A stretch of DNA of 64,000 nt from contig NZ_NJIH01000011.1 in NCBI RefSeq assembly GCF_002209565.1, positions 1 to 64,000 of the forward strand, read 5' to 3'. The DNA is from Candidimonas nitroreducens. Lineage in GTDB: Bacteria > Pseudomonadota > Gammaproteobacteria > Burkholderiales > Burkholderiaceae_B. A program made the position numbers and the translations under genes. Positions 1-11,109 of this stretch are shown piece after piece (position 1 is the stretch's first letter; every line of letters starts with the position of its first letter). Under the pieces are notes generated by a model. It was not told the origin of the DNA. It searched no databases and saw only the letters and a list, made by a program, of their open reading frames with translations.

Positions 1-926
1 TCGGCAATGTCGTACATCTTGGTGCTGCCCTGTTTGCGCGAGAGCTTGCGGGCGACTTCCTTGATGACCTTGTTGCGCGGGTCGGAGACGGTGTAGACCG
101 GGTGGCCGAAGCCGATGACGACTTCTTTGTTCTCGACGCGGCGGCGGATGTCGGCCTCGGCCTCGTCGGGCGAGTCGTAGCGCTTCTGGATCTCGAAGGC
201 GACCTCGTTGGCCCCGCCGTGCTTGGGCCCGCGCAGCGCGCCGATGCCGCCGACCAGCGCCGAGTACATGTCCGAGCCGGTGCCGGCGATGACGCGGCAA
301 GTGAAGGTCGAGGCGTTGAATTCGTGCTCGGCGTACAGGATCAGCGAGGTGTGCATGGCGCGCACCCAGTCGCCGCTGGGCTCGGCGCCGTGCAGCAGGT
401 GCAGGAAGTGGCCGCCGATGCTGTCGTCCTCGGTCTGCACGTCGATGATGCGGCCGTTGTGGCTGTAGTGGTACCAGTACAGCAGCGCCGAGCCCAGGCT
501 GGCCATGAGGCGGTCGGCGATGTCGCGCGCATCCGGCGCGTTGTGGTCGTCCTTCTCGGGCAGCACGCAGCCCAGCACGGAAGCCGCGGTGCGCATCACG
601 TCCATGGGGTGGCTGGCCGCGGGCAGCGATTCCAGCACGTTCTGCAGCTGGGCGGGCAGGCCGCGCAGCTTGCGCAGCTTCTGCTTGTAGGCGGCCAGCT
701 CGGCCTTGGTGGGCAGCTTGCCGTGGATCAGCAGGTGGGCGATTTCCTCGAATTCGCAGGTGTCGGCGATGTCCAGGATGTCGTAGCCGCGGTAGTGCAG
801 GTCGTTGCCGCTGCGGCCCACCGAGCACAGCGCGGTGTTGCCGGCCGCAACGCCCGACAGCGCCACCGATTTCTTGGGCTTGAAGGCGGGGGCGGGGGTA
901 GAGGTCTTGGGTGCTTTGCTAGCCAT
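1..926 (-). CDS. prpC: 2-methylcitrate synthase, C-terminus cut by window edge
   Basis: Condenses propionyl-CoA with oxaloacetate in the 2-methylcitrate cycle (cytoplasmic). The minus-strand frame opens with ATG at 924-926, preceded by an AGGAG-type ribosome site, and runs off the left edge after about 308 residues; the family is usually about 385. Citrate-synthase-fold motifs are visible: a STFT..VIAGTGSDMYSA stretch, GPKHGGANE with the conserved His, and GFGHPVYT. The GPKHGGAN and GFGHPVYT wording is that of PrpC and differs from GltA in this window ([16 protein letters not shown]). It lies downstream of mdh on the same strand but is separated by a hairpin, so it probably has its own promoter. 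A plain citrate synthase is the alternative, but methylcitrate synthase is favoured. Confidence 0.88.
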   Translation of the reverse strand, partial: MASKAPKTSTPAPAFKPKKSVALSGVAAGNTALCSVGRSGNDLHYRGYDILDIADTCEFEEIAHLLIHGKLPTKAELAAYKQKLRKLRGLPAQLQNVLESLPAASHPMDVMRTAASVLGCVLPEKDDHNAPDARDIADRLMASLGSALLYWYHYSHNGRIIDVQTEDDSIGGHFLHLLHGAEPSGDWVRAMHTSLILYAEHEFNASTFTCRVIAGTGSDMYSALVGGIGALRGPKHGGANEVAFEIQKRYDSPDEAEADIRRRVENKEVVIGFGHPVYTVSDPRNKVIKEVARKLSRKQGSTKMYDIA

Positions 927-1144
927 GTCTCAACTCCTAAAGGTCGATGGAATCCGTCCTGCGGCGCGTGGGCCGAGGCCGCTCGGGCGCGGCCGCACAG
1001 GGTCTTTGCGTACGAGCGGCGGCACTTGCGCCGTCGCCGCCGGCCGCAGTCTTGCGGCGGCGGCCGCGGGCATGGGGCGCAACGCTTGCGGTGCGCCCGG
1101 CCGTCATTTCCTTCCGCGGGACTGCCGTCCCGCGCGGTGACAAA

Positions 1145-1170
1145 GCAAAGGCCCGCTGCCGGGCCTTTGC
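1145..1170 (-). terminator. Intrinsic terminator of mdh
   Basis: An 11-bp perfect stem (GCAAAGGCCCG / CGGGCCTTTGC) around a CTGC loop sits 14 bases past the mdh stop. Read on the minus strand it is followed by a short T-rich stretch (TTTG). It separates mdh from prpC. Confidence 0.75.
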
Positions 1171-1183
1171 GCTTGTCTCTGCT

Positions 1184-2173
<990 letters not shown>

Positions 2174-2383
2174 GAACTATCTCCGGTAGATGAATGATGG
2201 GTGGAAAGAAAAACACCCAACAGTTTAATCCTTTGCGATGGCGCGCAAGCGGCCCGGGACGCGTGTGTGCGCGCAAGATGCCCGGCCTGCCGCCGCTGCC
2301 CGCCGCCCGCTACGGACTGCGTTGCACCGGCGTTGCGCGCCTCGGCCGCGGGGCATGCCCGCGTGGCCGAAGATTAGTGGAAA

Positions 2384-2399
2384 TTGACGTTAACGTCAA
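2384..2399. promoter_or_regulatory. 16-bp perfect palindrome, candidate operator
   Basis: TTGACGTTAACGTCAA is a perfect palindrome in the 328-bp mdh/GntR divergent intergenic region, about 210 bp from the mdh start and about 100 bp from the GntR start. The rest of this intergenic stretch holds no gene. A dimeric regulator site is inferred; the obvious candidate is the adjacent GntR protein. Confidence 0.5.
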
Positions 2400-2410
2400 A
2401 CATTCTTGTA

Positions 2411-2422
2411 TCTTATATAAGA
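2411..2422. promoter_or_regulatory. 12-bp palindrome TCTTATATAAGA, candidate GntR site
   Basis: TCTTATATAAGA is a perfect, AT-rich palindrome 80 bp upstream of the GntR start in otherwise GC-rich DNA. Size and symmetry suit a winged-helix GntR dimer. It may also overlap promoter elements of the regulator gene. The assignment to the neighbouring regulator is inference from position. Confidence 0.5.
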
Positions 2423-2501
2423 GTGTTAGACAGGCGCGCTGCTACGTGCGAAAATGGCGGGTGTTTCCAATGGCGGGCTCGCTGCCCGGTTCCAGTCCAT
2501 A

Positions 2502-3272
2502 ATGCCAGACATCCCCTTGTCCGATCGCAGTCCGGGCGCCCAGCGGGCGGCCGGCAGCGCGGCTTTCAGTCCTCTGTATCAGCAGATCAAAGGCCTGCTG
2601 TTGCAAAGCCTGGATCGCGGGGAATGGAAGCCGGGCGAAGCCATACCCAGCGAATTCGATCTGGCTGCGCGGTTCCAGGTCAGCCAGGGCACGGTGCGCA
2701 AGGCCATCGATGAACTGGCGGCCGAAAACCTGCTGCTGCGGCGCCAGGGCAAAGGCACTTTCGTCGCCACCCACAACGAGGCGCGGGTGCGCTTTCGCTT
2801 CCTGCGGCTTACCCCCGACCAGGGCAAGCCGCCGGTATCCGGCAGCCGCATCCTGGAATGCCGGCGCGTCAAGTCGGCGCCCGACATCGCCCGCCTGCTC
2901 GACCTGCGCCTGTCCGAAACCGTGGTCAACTTGCGCCGCGTGCTGTCTTTCGACCAGGTGCCCACCATACTGGACGACATCTGGCTGCCGGGCTCGGTGT
3001 TCCGCGGCCTGACGGCCGAATCCCTGGCGCGCTACCGCGGCCCGCTGTATGCCTTGTTCGAATCCGAGTTCGGGGTCAGCATGGTGCGCGCCGAAGAAAA
3101 GATCAAGGCGGTGCGCGCCGGCGCCGAAGCAGCCGAACTGCTGCAGGTGCCGCAAGACGAACCGCTGCTGCAGGTCGAGCGCGTTTCCTATACCTACGGC
3201 GATCGCCCCATGGAATTGCGCCGCGGTCTGTACCTGACCGAGCACTTCCATTACAGAAACAGTTTGAATTAA
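2502..3272 (+). CDS. GntR-family (FadR/HutC-like) transcriptional regulator
   Basis: A DNA-binding regulator with a GntR winged helix at the N-terminus (FSPLYQQIKGLLLQSL to RRQGKGTFV, with the recognition-helix segment FQVSQGTVRKAIDEL), followed by a UTRA-type ligand-binding domain (LRRVLSFDQVPTILDDIWLP ... DEPLLQVERVSYTYGDRPMELR). From the ATG at 2502 it is 256 residues, the normal family size; the frame stays open to 2454 but those extra residues precede the domain. It sits between mdh (divergent) and sdhC (same strand, 109 bp on), so control of TCA genes by a carboxylate or acyl-CoA signal is likely but inferred. Two palindromes upstream suggest autoregulation. Confidence 0.85.
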   Translation: MPDIPLSDRSPGAQRAAGSAAFSPLYQQIKGLLLQSLDRGEWKPGEAIPSEFDLAARFQVSQGTVRKAIDELAAENLLLRRQGKGTFVATHNEARVRFRFLRLTPDQGKPPVSGSRILECRRVKSAPDIARLLDLRLSETVVNLRRVLSFDQVPTILDDIWLPGSVFRGLTAESLARYRGPLYALFESEFGVSMVRAEEKIKAVRAGAEAAELLQVPQDEPLLQVERVSYTYGDRPMELRRGLYLTEHFHYRNSLN

Positions 3273-3381
3273 AAAGGGTTTTGCCGGCAATGTCGTACTG
3301 ATTTGATACAGCCCCTTCAATCGGCGAAAATACTGGCTGCTCTTTGCCCAAAAAGTTACTTGTCATAAATCCGAGGCTCAT

Positions 3382-3795
3382 ATGTCCGACTCAGCTTCCA
3401 AGCCGCGTCCGCAGTTCCGCAACCTCAGCATCTCCCAGATCCTGAGCTACCGGCTGCCGCTCGCGGGCAAATCGTCCATTCTGCATCGCGCCAGCGGGGC
3501 GCTATTGTTTCTCTGTCTGCCCCTGGTGATATTGCCGCTGTTTGCCCTGAGCGTGACTTCGCCCGATTCTTTCGCCGCCATGAAGGCCTACACCGCCAAC
3601 CCCGCCTGTAAGGTGGTGCTATTGGTGCTGCTGTGGGGCTACCTGCATCACTTCTGCGCCGGCATCCGCTACCTTACCCTCGACCTGCATATCGGCAACG
3701 ACAAGATCACGGCACAGAAAAGCGCCGGCATCGTGTTCGGCGTCAGCCTGGCGCTGACCATCGTGTTCGGTCTCAAACTTTTCGGAGCCTGGTAA
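3382..3795 (+). CDS. sdhC: Succinate dehydrogenase cytochrome b556 subunit
   Basis: Membrane anchor of complex II that carries heme b and the ubiquinone site. The 137-residue protein has three hydrophobic segments (about residues 36-57, 75-92 and 113-134). It carries the family motif SILHRASGALLF near the first helix and HHFCAGIRYLTLD, which holds the heme-ligand His region. It is first in sdhCDABE and is followed 2 bases later by sdhD. Confidence 0.95.
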   Translation: MSDSASKPRPQFRNLSISQILSYRLPLAGKSSILHRASGALLFLCLPLVILPLFALSVTSPDSFAAMKAYTANPACKVVLLVLLWGYLHHFCAGIRYLTLDLHIGNDKITAQKSAGIVFGVSLALTIVFGLKLFGAW

Positions 3796-3797
3796 CC

Positions 3798-4181
3798 ATG
3801 GCCACACAAGAACGCATCGGCACGCATCGCCTGGTCGTGGGCGCGCACTACGGCTCGCGCGACTTCCTGGTGCAGCGCATGACCGCCATCATCATGGCGA
3901 TCTACACCCTCATTCTCATCCTGGCCATCATCTTCTCGCCCAGCCTCGACTTCCAGAGCTGGCGCCACCTGTTCACCTTCCATTTCTTTGCGATACCCCT
4001 GGGGCAGTTGCTGGCCACGCTGGCCTTCCTGTCGCTGGCCTGGCACGCATGGATAGGCGTGCGCGACATCTGGATGGACTATGCCAAGCCCACTGGCGTG
4101 CGACTGTTGCTGGAAGTCCTGACCGCCCTGTGGCTGGTCGGATCCGTCGTCTTTTTCGCAAAAATTCTCTGGAGTCTCTGA
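3798..4181 (+). CDS. sdhD: Succinate dehydrogenase membrane anchor subunit
   Basis: Second membrane subunit of complex II, 127 residues from the ATG at 3798; the open frame extends upstream inside sdhC but that part is a shadow. It starts MATQERIGTHRLVVGAHYG, has three hydrophobic helices, and contains the conserved VQRMTAIIMAIY and WHAWIGVRDIWMDY segments. The latter includes the His and Asp/Tyr region near heme and quinone. Start placement fits two-base spacing after sdhC. Confidence 0.94.
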   Translation: MATQERIGTHRLVVGAHYGSRDFLVQRMTAIIMAIYTLILILAIIFSPSLDFQSWRHLFTFHFFAIPLGQLLATLAFLSLAWHAWIGVRDIWMDYAKPTGVRLLLEVLTALWLVGSVVFFAKILWSL

Positions 4182-4184
4182 GCC

Positions 4185-5960
4185 GTGGCTGCTGTCAAAC
4201 ATACCCTACCCCGCCGTCAGTTCGATGTGGTGGTCGTAGGCGCCGGCGGGGCCGGCATGCGCTGCTCTCTGCAACTGGCGCAGGCGGGCCTGTCGGTGGC
4301 TGTGCTGTCCAAGGTGTTCCCGACCCGTTCGCACACTGTCGCCGCGCAGGGCGGCATCGGCGCATCGCTGGCCAACATGAGCGAAGACAACTGGTACTGG
4401 CACATGTACGATACCGTCAAGGGATCCGACTGGCTCGGCGACCAGGACGCCATCGAATTCATGTGCCGCGAGGCGCCTAACGCGGTCTATGAGCTCGAGC
4501 ACTTCGGCATGCCCTTCGACCGCAATGCCAACGGCACCATCTATCAGCGGCCCTTCGGCGGCCACACCGCCAATTTCGGTGAAAAGCCCGTGCAGCGCGC
4601 CTGTGCGGCGGCCGACCGCACCGGCCACGCACTGCTGCATACCTTGTATCAACGCAACGTCGCCGCGCGCACCCAGTTCTTCGTCGAGTGGATGGCGCTC
4701 GATCTGCTGCGCAACGAAGACGGCGACGTGCTGGGCGTGACCGCCCTGGAAATGGAAACCGGCGACATCTACGTGCTGGAAGCCAAGACCACGGTGCTGG
4801 CCACCGGCGGGGCGGGGCGCATCTGGGCCGCCTCCACCAACGCCTTCATCAATACCGGCGACGGCCTGGGCATGGCCGCCCGCGCCGGGCTGCCGCTGCA
4901 GGACATGGAATTCTGGCAGTTCCACCCCACCGGCGTGGCCGGCGCCGGCGTGCTCATCACCGAAGGCGTGCGCGGCGAAGGCGGGATCCTGCTCAATAAA
5001 GACGGCGAGCGTTTCATGGAGCGCTATGCGCCCACGCTCAAAGACCTGGCGCCGCGCGACTTCGTGTCGCGCTCGATGGATCAGGAAATCAAGGAAGGCC
5101 GCGGCTGCGGCGACGGTTCCCACGTAGTGCTCAAGCTCGATCACCTGGGCGCCGAAACCATCAACAAGCGCCTGCCTTCCATCCGTGAGATCGCCATTCG
5201 CTTCGCCAACGTCGATCCCATCAAGGAACCCATCCCGGTAGTTCCCACCATCCACTACCAGATGGGCGGCATCCCCGCCAATTACAACGGCCAGGTGGTC
5301 ACCACGCAAGACGGCCAGACCAAGATCGTCAAGGGGCTGTACGCCATCGGCGAATGCGCCGCGGTGTCGGTGCACGGCGCCAACCGCCTGGGCACCAATT
5401 CTTTGCTCGACCTGGTGGTCTTCGGCCGCGCCGCCGGCAACCATATCGTCGCCTCGCACCCCGAGCGCCAGCATTCCCACCAGCCCATTCCGGAGTCGTC
5501 CATCGACTACTCGGTCGACCGCGTCAACAAGCTGGAAAACCGTACTTCGGGCGAAAAAGTGCAAGACGTGGCCAACGCCATCCGCAATTCGATGCAGCAT
5601 CATTGCGGCGTGTTCCGCACCATGAAGCTGCTCAATGAAGGCGTCGAGCAAATCGAAGAGCTCTCCAAGCGGGTGGACAACATTGCCTTCCAGGACAAGT
5701 CCAAGGTCTTCAACACCGCTCGTGTCGAGGCCCTGGAACTGACCAACATGATCGAGGTCGCGCGCGCCACTACCAAGTCGGCCGCCAACCGCAAGGAAAG
5801 CCGCGGCGCCCAGGCGCTCAGCGATTATCCCGAGCGTGACGATGTCAACTGGCTCAAGCACACCCTGTGGTACTCCGAAGGCAGCCGCCTGGACTACAAG
5901 CCGGTGCAGTTGAAGCCTCTCACCGTAGAGACCTTCCCTCCGAAAGCGCGCACCTTCTAA
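4185..5960 (+). CDS. sdhA: Succinate dehydrogenase flavoprotein subunit
   Basis: Catalytic subunit that oxidises succinate to fumarate with covalently bound FAD. The 591 residues start at a GTG (4185), three bases after the sdhD stop. Visible motifs are the dinucleotide fold VVVVGAGGAGMRC (residues 15-27), the flavinylation site RSHTVAAQGGI with His50, FHPTGVAGAGVLITEGVRGEGG, PRDFVSR with the active-site Arg, and the C-terminal HGANRLGTNSLLDLVVFGRAAG. Length and order match the family. Confidence 0.97.
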   Translation: MAAVKHTLPRRQFDVVVVGAGGAGMRCSLQLAQAGLSVAVLSKVFPTRSHTVAAQGGIGASLANMSEDNWYWHMYDTVKGSDWLGDQDAIEFMCREAPNAVYELEHFGMPFDRNANGTIYQRPFGGHTANFGEKPVQRACAAADRTGHALLHTLYQRNVAARTQFFVEWMALDLLRNEDGDVLGVTALEMETGDIYVLEAKTTVLATGGAGRIWAASTNAFINTGDGLGMAARAGLPLQDMEFWQFHPTGVAGAGVLITEGVRGEGGILLNKDGERFMERYAPTLKDLAPRDFVSRSMDQEIKEGRGCGDGSHVVLKLDHLGAETINKRLPSIREIAIRFANVDPIKEPIPVVPTIHYQMGGIPANYNGQVVTTQDGQTKIVKGLYAIGECAAVSVHGANRLGTNSLLDLVVFGRAAGNHIVASHPERQHSHQPIPESSIDYSVDRVNKLENRTSGEKVQDVANAIRNSMQHHCGVFRTMKLLNEGVEQIEELSKRVDNIAFQDKSKVFNTARVEALELTNMIEVARATTKSAANRKESRGAQALSDYPERDDVNWLKHTLWYSEGSRLDYKPVQLKPLTVETFPPKARTF

Positions 5961-5981
5961 GCAGGACACCAGGACACTGAA

Positions 5982-6698
5982 ATGAGCGAAAACCGCAAAG
6001 TGAAATTCGAGATCTACCGCTACGATCCCGACAAAGACGAACGTCCGTACATGCAGAAGCTCGAGGTCGAGCTGCAGCCCACCGACAAAATGCTGCTGGA
6101 CGCCATCCTGCGCATCAAGAACGATGTCGACGACAGCCTGGCGCTGCGCCGCTCGTGTCGCGAGGGCGTGTGCGGCTCCGACGCCATGAACATCAACGGC
6201 AAGAACGGCCTGGCGTGCATCACCAATCTGCGCGAACTGAAAGAGCCCATCGTCCTGAAGCCGCTGCCCGGCCTGCCCGTGGTGCGCGACCTCATCGTCG
6301 ACATGACGCACTTCTTCAACCAGTATCACTCGATCAAGCCTTATCTCATCAACGATCAGCCGCCGCCCGAAAAAGAGCGCCTGCAAAGCCCCGAGGCCCG
6401 CGAAGAACTCAACGGCCTGTACGAATGCATTCTGTGCGCCTGCTGTTCGACCGCTTGCCCGTCGTTCTGGTGGAACCCCGACAAGTTCGTCGGCCCCGCC
6501 GGCCTGCTGCAGGCCTACCGTTTCATCGCCGACAGCCGCGACGAGGCCACGGAAGAGCGCCTGGACAATCTCGAGGATCCATACCGCCTGTTCCGCTGCC
6601 ATACCATCATGAACTGTGCGGACGTGTGTCCGAAGGGCCTGAATCCGTCGGCTGCAATCGGCAAGATCAAGGAACTTCTGGTTCGCCGCAGCATCTAG
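5982..6698 (+). CDS. sdhB: Succinate dehydrogenase iron-sulfur subunit
   Basis: Electron-transfer subunit of complex II, 238 residues. It carries the [2Fe-2S] ligand set in [20 protein letters not shown] and the ferredoxin-like cluster motifs [13 protein letters not shown] and [17 protein letters not shown] for the [4Fe-4S] and [3Fe-4S] centres. It lies 21 bases after sdhA in the same operon. Confidence 0.97.
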   Translation: MSENRKVKFEIYRYDPDKDERPYMQKLEVELQPTDKMLLDAILRIKNDVDDSLALRRSCREGVCGSDAMNINGKNGLACITNLRELKEPIVLKPLPGLPVVRDLIVDMTHFFNQYHSIKPYLINDQPPPEKERLQSPEAREELNGLYECILCACCSTACPSFWWNPDKFVGPAGLLQAYRFIADSRDEATEERLDNLEDPYRLFRCHTIMNCADVCPKGLNPSAAIGKIKELLVRRSI

Positions 6699-6716
6699 TC
6701 TTGTAGCGCTGCTTCG

Positions 6717-6977
6717 ATGAGAACCTTGTCCGAGCTGGAACGCGCCCGCCTGAGATGGCGGGCGCGGCGCGGTTTGTTGGAAAACGACCTGATCATCACC
6801 CGGTTCCTGGATCGGTATGAAAACCAGCTGACCGATACCGATGTATCGGCGCTGACACAGCTGTTCGACATGGGCGATAACGATTTGCTCGATGTCTTGC
6901 TGGGTCGCACGCAGCTTCAGGGGGTTTACGACACCCCCGATCTGCGGCGCCTGGTCGGGCAGATGCGAGAGCTGTAA
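6717..6977 (+). CDS. sdhE: FAD assembly factor SdhE
   Basis: A small protein (86 residues) that promotes covalent flavinylation of SdhA. It has the SdhE/CptB signature, with a basic helix RARLRWRARRGLLENDLI that contains the RG..E motif, then FLDRYENQLTD and LFDMGDNDLLDVLLGR. It lies directly between sdhB and gltA, the usual betaproteobacterial placement. Confidence 0.93.
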   Translation: MRTLSELERARLRWRARRGLLENDLIITRFLDRYENQLTDTDVSALTQLFDMGDNDLLDVLLGRTQLQGVYDTPDLRRLVGQMREL

Positions 6978-6997
6978 AACTTTAGAGGAATATTGCT

Positions 6998-8302
6998 ATG
7001 CAACTAGCGGATAAAAAAGCCACGCTATCCTTTTCCGACGGTAGCCCTTCGATAGAATTTCCTGTCTACAAGGGTTCGGTGGGCCCGGATGTCATCGACA
7101 TCCGCAAACTGTACGGCCAGACCGGCATGTTCACCTACGACCCGGGCTTTCTGGCCACGGCCTCGTGCGAGTCGGCCATCACCTACATCGACGGCGACAA
7201 GGGCGAATTGCTGTATCGCGGGTACCCCATCGAACAGCTCGCAGTGAACTGCGACTTCATGGACATCAGCTACCTGATCCTCAATGGCGACCTGCCCAAC
7301 TCCGCCCAGAAAGCCGACTTCGACTCGCTGGTCACGCACCACACCATGGTGCACGAGCAGCTGCATTCCTTCCTGCGCGGCTTTCGCCGCGATGCGCACC
7401 CCATGGCCGTGCTCACCGGCCTGGTCGGCGCGCTGGCGGCCTTCTACCACGACTCCACCGACATCACCATCCCGCGCCACCGCGAAGTCTCGGCCATCCG
7501 CCTGATCGCCAAGATGCCCACGCTGGTGGCCATGGCCTACAAGTACTCGCAAGGCCAGCCTTTCATCTATCCGCAGAACGACTTGTCCTACACCGGCAAC
7601 TTCCTGCGCATGATGTTCGCCACGCCTTGCGAAGACTACAAGGTCAACGAGGTGGTCGAGCGCGCCCTGGATCGCATCTTCATCCTGCATGCCGACCACG
7701 AGCAGAACGCCTCCACCTCCACCGTGCGCCTGTGCGGCTCGTCGGGCACCAACCCCTTCGCGGCGATCGCCGCCGGCGTGGCGTGCCTGTGGGGCCCGGC
7801 CCACGGCGGCGCCAACGAGGCCTGCCTGCAGATGCTCGAGCACCTGCAGGCCAACGGCGGCATCGAGAAGGTCGGCGCCTTCATGGAGCAGGTCAAGGAC
7901 AAGAACTCGGGCGTGCGCCTGATGGGCTTCGGCCACCGCGTCTACAAGAACTACGATCCGCGCGCCAAGCTCATGCAGCAGACCTGCAAGGAAGTGCTGT
8001 CGGCGCTGGGCCTGGAAAAAGACCCGCTGTTCAAGCTGGCCATGGAACTCGAGCGCATCGCGCTGGAAGACCCGTATTTCGTCGACCGCAAGCTGTATCC
8101 CAACGTCGACTTCTACTCGGGCATCGTGCAGCGCGCCATCGGTGTGCCCACCTCGATGTTCACGGCTATCTTTGCCCTGGCCCGCACCGTGGGCTGGATC
8201 GCCCAATGGAACGAAATGCTGTCCGACCCCGACTACAAGATCGGCCGTCCGCGCCAGCTGTATGTCGGCCCGGCCGCCCGCGACGTGCCCAAGAAGCGCT
8301 AA
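6998..8302 (+). CDS. gltA: Citrate synthase (type II)
   Basis: Condenses acetyl-CoA and oxaloacetate to citrate. The 434 residues match the hexameric type II enzymes. Motifs seen are [40 protein letters not shown] (catalytic His) and [17 protein letters not shown] (second His), with the extended N-terminal domain (KATLSF...[22 protein letters not shown]). It is the last gene of the sdh run, 20 bases after sdhE, and is followed by a strong palindromic terminator. It is clearly distinct from prpC at the left edge. Confidence 0.97.
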   Translation: MQLADKKATLSFSDGSPSIEFPVYKGSVGPDVIDIRKLYGQTGMFTYDPGFLATASCESAITYIDGDKGELLYRGYPIEQLAVNCDFMDISYLILNGDLPNSAQKADFDSLVTHHTMVHEQLHSFLRGFRRDAHPMAVLTGLVGALAAFYHDSTDITIPRHREVSAIRLIAKMPTLVAMAYKYSQGQPFIYPQNDLSYTGNFLRMMFATPCEDYKVNEVVERALDRIFILHADHEQNASTSTVRLCGSSGTNPFAAIAAGVACLWGPAHGGANEACLQMLEHLQANGGIEKVGAFMEQVKDKNSGVRLMGFGHRVYKNYDPRAKLMQQTCKEVLSALGLEKDPLFKLAMELERIALEDPYFVDRKLYPNVDFYSGIVQRAIGVPTSMFTAIFALARTVGWIAQWNEMLSDPDYKIGRPRQLYVGPAARDVPKKR

Positions 8303-8365
8303 GACACGGCAAATCGTGCCGGCGCCGCGCCGGGGGCTACGACCCCCGCGTGCCCGGCATGCAAT

Positions 8366-8393
8366 AAACAGGGGCCCCTCGGGGCCCCTGTTT
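8366..8393. terminator. Bidirectional terminator between gltA and maeB
   Basis: AAACAGGGGCCCC / GGGGCCCCTGTTT is a 13-bp perfect stem with a TC centre, between the convergent gltA and maeB genes. It has a T run on the plus strand and, by symmetry, on the minus strand. Confidence 0.88.
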
Positions 8394-8417
8394 GCTTGGG
8401 TGCTTGCGGCTTAGCCC

Positions 8418-10718
8418 TTAGCCGGCGGCTTGCGCTGCGGCCTCTTGCTGCGCATCCACCACGGCCAGCGCGGTCATGTTGACGATGCGCCGCACCGTGG
8501 CGCTGGTGGTCAGGATGTGCACTGGGCGCGCTGCCCCCAGCAGCACCGGCCCCATCGCCACCCCGTGGCTGCCGGTCATCTTCAGCATGTTGTAGGTGAT
8601 GTTGCCGGTATCCAGGTTGGGCATGATCAGCAGGTTTGCCGGGCCCTTCAGCGTCGATTCCGGATACGCCTTGAGGCGGATTTTTTCCGACAGCGCCGCG
8701 TCGGCGTGCATTTCGCCGTCGACCTCGAGCTGCGGCGCGCGTTGCGCGATCAGCTGGCGCGCCCGCGCCATTTTGCGCGAGGAGTCGGTGGGGCGGCTGC
8801 CGAAATTGGAGTGCGACAGCAGGGCGATCTTGGGCACCACCCCGAAGCGCCGGATTTCTTCGGCGGCCAGGATGGTCATGTCGGCGATCTGCTCGGCGCT
8901 GGGGTTTTCATTGACGTGCGTGTCGCAGACGAACAGCGTCTGGTCGGGCAGCATCAGCACATTCATGGCGCCGTAGGTCTGCGCACCGGGCTTCAGGCCG
9001 ATGACCTGCTCGACGTACTTGAGCTGGTTGTCGTAGCGGCTGCCGACCCCGCACAGCAGGGCGTCGCCGTCGCCACGCTGCAGCAGCATTACGCCGATCA
9101 GCGAATTGTGCTTGCGTATCATCGCCTTGGCGATCTCGGGGGTGACGCCTTCGCGGCCCATCAGCTTGTAGTAGGCGGTCCAGGTCTCGTTGAAGCGCTC
9201 GTCGTCTTCGGGGTTGACGATCTCGATGTTTTCCCCGGCGTTCAGGCGCAGCCCGAACTTTTCGATGCGCATCTGGATCACCGCCGGACGGCCGATCAGG
9301 ATGGGGTGGGCGATGTTTTCATCGACCACCGTCTGGGCCGCGCGCAGCACCCGCTCGTCTTCGCCGTCGGCGTAGATGACGCGCTTGGGCGCCGTCTTGG
9401 CCTGCATGAACAGCGGCCGCATCAGCTGGCCCGTGTGATACACCAGGCTCATGAGCTTCTGGCGATAGGCTTCCAGGTCTTCGATGGGGCGCGAGGCCAC
9501 GCCCGAGGCGGCCGCGGCGGCCGCCACCGCCGGTGCAATCTTGACGATGAGGCGCGGGTCGAAGGGCTTGGGGATGATGTAGTCGGGGCCGAACGACAAT
9601 TCCTGCCCCGCATAGGCCCTGGCCACCTCGTCGTTTTGCTCGGCTTCGGCCAGTTCGGCGATTGCCCTGACGCAGGCCAGCTTCATTTCTTCGTTGATGA
9701 CCGAGGCGCCGGCATCCATGGCGCCGCGGAAGATGAACGGGAAGCACAGCACGTTGTTGACCTGGTTCGGGTAGTCGGAGCGCCCGGTGGCCACGATGCA
9801 GTCGGGGCGCGCCGCCTTGGCCACCTCGGGGCGGATCTCGGGATCCGGGTTGGCCAGGGCCAGGATCAGCGGGCGCGGCGCCATGGTCTTGACCATTTCG
9901 GCGGTGAGCAGGCCGGGGGCCGAGCAGCCCAGGAACACATCGGCATCGCGGCAGACGTCGGCCAGGCTGCGCGCGTCGGTGTCTTGCGCGTAGCGCGCCT
10001 TGTTGGCCTCCATATTGGCGTCGCGGCCCTTCCAGATGACGCCGCGCGAGTCGGCCACGAAAATATTCGAGCGCTGCACGCCCAGGTGCACCAGCAGGTC
10101 GAGGCAGGCGATCGAGGCCGCGCCCGCGCCCGAGCACACCAGCTTGACCTCGCCGATATTCTTGCCCACCACTTTCAGGCCATTGAGGATGGCGGCCGAA
10201 GAGATGATGGCCGTGCCGTGCTGGTCATCGTGGAAGACGGGGATCTTCATGCGTTCGCGCAGCTTCTTTTCAATGTAGAAGCATTCGGGCGCCTTGATGT
10301 CTTCCAGGTTGATGCCGCCCAGCGTCGGTTCCAGCGCGGCGATGATGTCGACCAGCTTGTCGGGGTCGGTTTCGTTCAGTTCGATGTCGAACACGTCGAT
10401 GCCGGCGAACTTCTTGAACAGGCAGCCCTTGCCCTCCATGACCGGCTTGGCCGCCAGCGGGCCGATGTTGCCCAGGCCCAGCACCGCGGTGCCGTTGGTG
10501 ACCACGCCCACCAGGTTCGAGCGCGAGGTGTAGCGCGAGGCCGCGGACTCGCCTTCGTCGTGGATGGCCATGCAGGCCACGGCCACGCCGGGCGAGTAGG
10601 CCAGCGACAGGTCGTCCTGGTTGGCCAGGGTCTTGGTTGGGGTGACGGAAATCTTGCCCGGCGTCGGGTAGGCGTGGTAGTCCAGGGCTAGCTTGGCGAG
10701 ATCGGCGTTGGCGTCCAT
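8418..10718 (-). CDS. maeB: NADP-dependent malic enzyme with phosphotransacetylase-like domain
   Basis: Oxidative decarboxylation of malate to pyruvate with NADP. The 766-residue chain has the malic enzyme part first (residues about 1-420: [45 protein letters not shown], and a Rossmann segment [16 protein letters not shown]). A C-terminal PTA-like domain (about 430-760: [18 protein letters not shown]..., [21 protein letters not shown]) is thought to be regulatory in MaeB enzymes. It is convergent with gltA and divergent from odhA. Length is standard for the fused form. Confidence 0.95.
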   Translation of the reverse strand: MDANADLAKLALDYHAYPTPGKISVTPTKTLANQDDLSLAYSPGVAVACMAIHDEGESAASRYTSRSNLVGVVTNGTAVLGLGNIGPLAAKPVMEGKGCLFKKFAGIDVFDIELNETDPDKLVDIIAALEPTLGGINLEDIKAPECFYIEKKLRERMKIPVFHDDQHGTAIISSAAILNGLKVVGKNIGEVKLVCSGAGAASIACLDLLVHLGVQRSNIFVADSRGVIWKGRDANMEANKARYAQDTDARSLADVCRDADVFLGCSAPGLLTAEMVKTMAPRPLILALANPDPEIRPEVAKAARPDCIVATGRSDYPNQVNNVLCFPFIFRGAMDAGASVINEEMKLACVRAIAELAEAEQNDEVARAYAGQELSFGPDYIIPKPFDPRLIVKIAPAVAAAAAASGVASRPIEDLEAYRQKLMSLVYHTGQLMRPLFMQAKTAPKRVIYADGEDERVLRAAQTVVDENIAHPILIGRPAVIQMRIEKFGLRLNAGENIEIVNPEDDERFNETWTAYYKLMGREGVTPEIAKAMIRKHNSLIGVMLLQRGDGDALLCGVGSRYDNQLKYVEQVIGLKPGAQTYGAMNVLMLPDQTLFVCDTHVNENPSAEQIADMTILAAEEIRRFGVVPKIALLSHSNFGSRPTDSSRKMARARQLIAQRAPQLEVDGEMHADAALSEKIRLKAYPESTLKGPANLLIMPNLDTGNITYNMLKMTGSHGVAMGPVLLGAARPVHILTTSATVRRIVNMTALAVVDAQQEAAAQAAG

Positions 10719-10844
10719 TATGAAAAACTCCGGATAACGATGATACGGGGATTGCTGATGCAGGGATTGCAGATACGGGAAATATGTTTATTGCGAATCT
10801 GTTGGGGGGCCATGCGTGCCGGGGCGGGTCATCGGGTGCGTGTC

Positions 10845-10885
10845 AGTGTTGTTCGTGTATTAGGTATTAGTGTTGTTCGTGTATT
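10845..10885. repeat. 17-bp direct repeat pair upstream of odhA/maeB
   Basis: AGTGTTGTTCGTGTATT occurs twice, at 10845-10861 and 10869-10885, a 24-bp period. It lies in the 452-bp intergenic region between divergent maeB and odhA. Apart from this pair and the odhA leader the region holds no gene. Two in-phase copies could be tandem sites of a regulator or a simple duplication. Confidence 0.7.
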
Positions 10886-11032
10886 TCAGCAGAGTTTGCG
10901 CCCACATGGTTTTGCGACGCAATATAGGCCTTTCCCGCAAGCGCCGCGGCGAAGTGTTTGTTAATGTCAACGTCCGGGCTGTGGATTTGGCCCAATTGCC
11001 GCGTATATCGGTCTTGCTGCGTGGTTCGGCGT

Positions 11033-11038
11033 TATACT
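11033..11038 (+). promoter_or_regulatory. Possible -10 element for odhA
   Basis: TATACT lies about 130 bp upstream of the odhA start in an AT-richer patch. No good -35 hexamer at 16-18 bp is visible, so this is tentative. Confidence 0.3.
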
Positions 11039-11109
11039 ACCGCGAATACGGCTTATCAAGGCGTCGTACGTTGCCTTCTGCCCCGCTATCCGCTAACCGG
11101 TCTGGCCGT

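Noticed and set aside
4206-6602. 798-codon minus-strand frame opposite sdhA/sdhB
   Set aside because: sdhA and sdhB are certain on the other strand; the frame exists because stops are rare in GC-rich antisense DNA.
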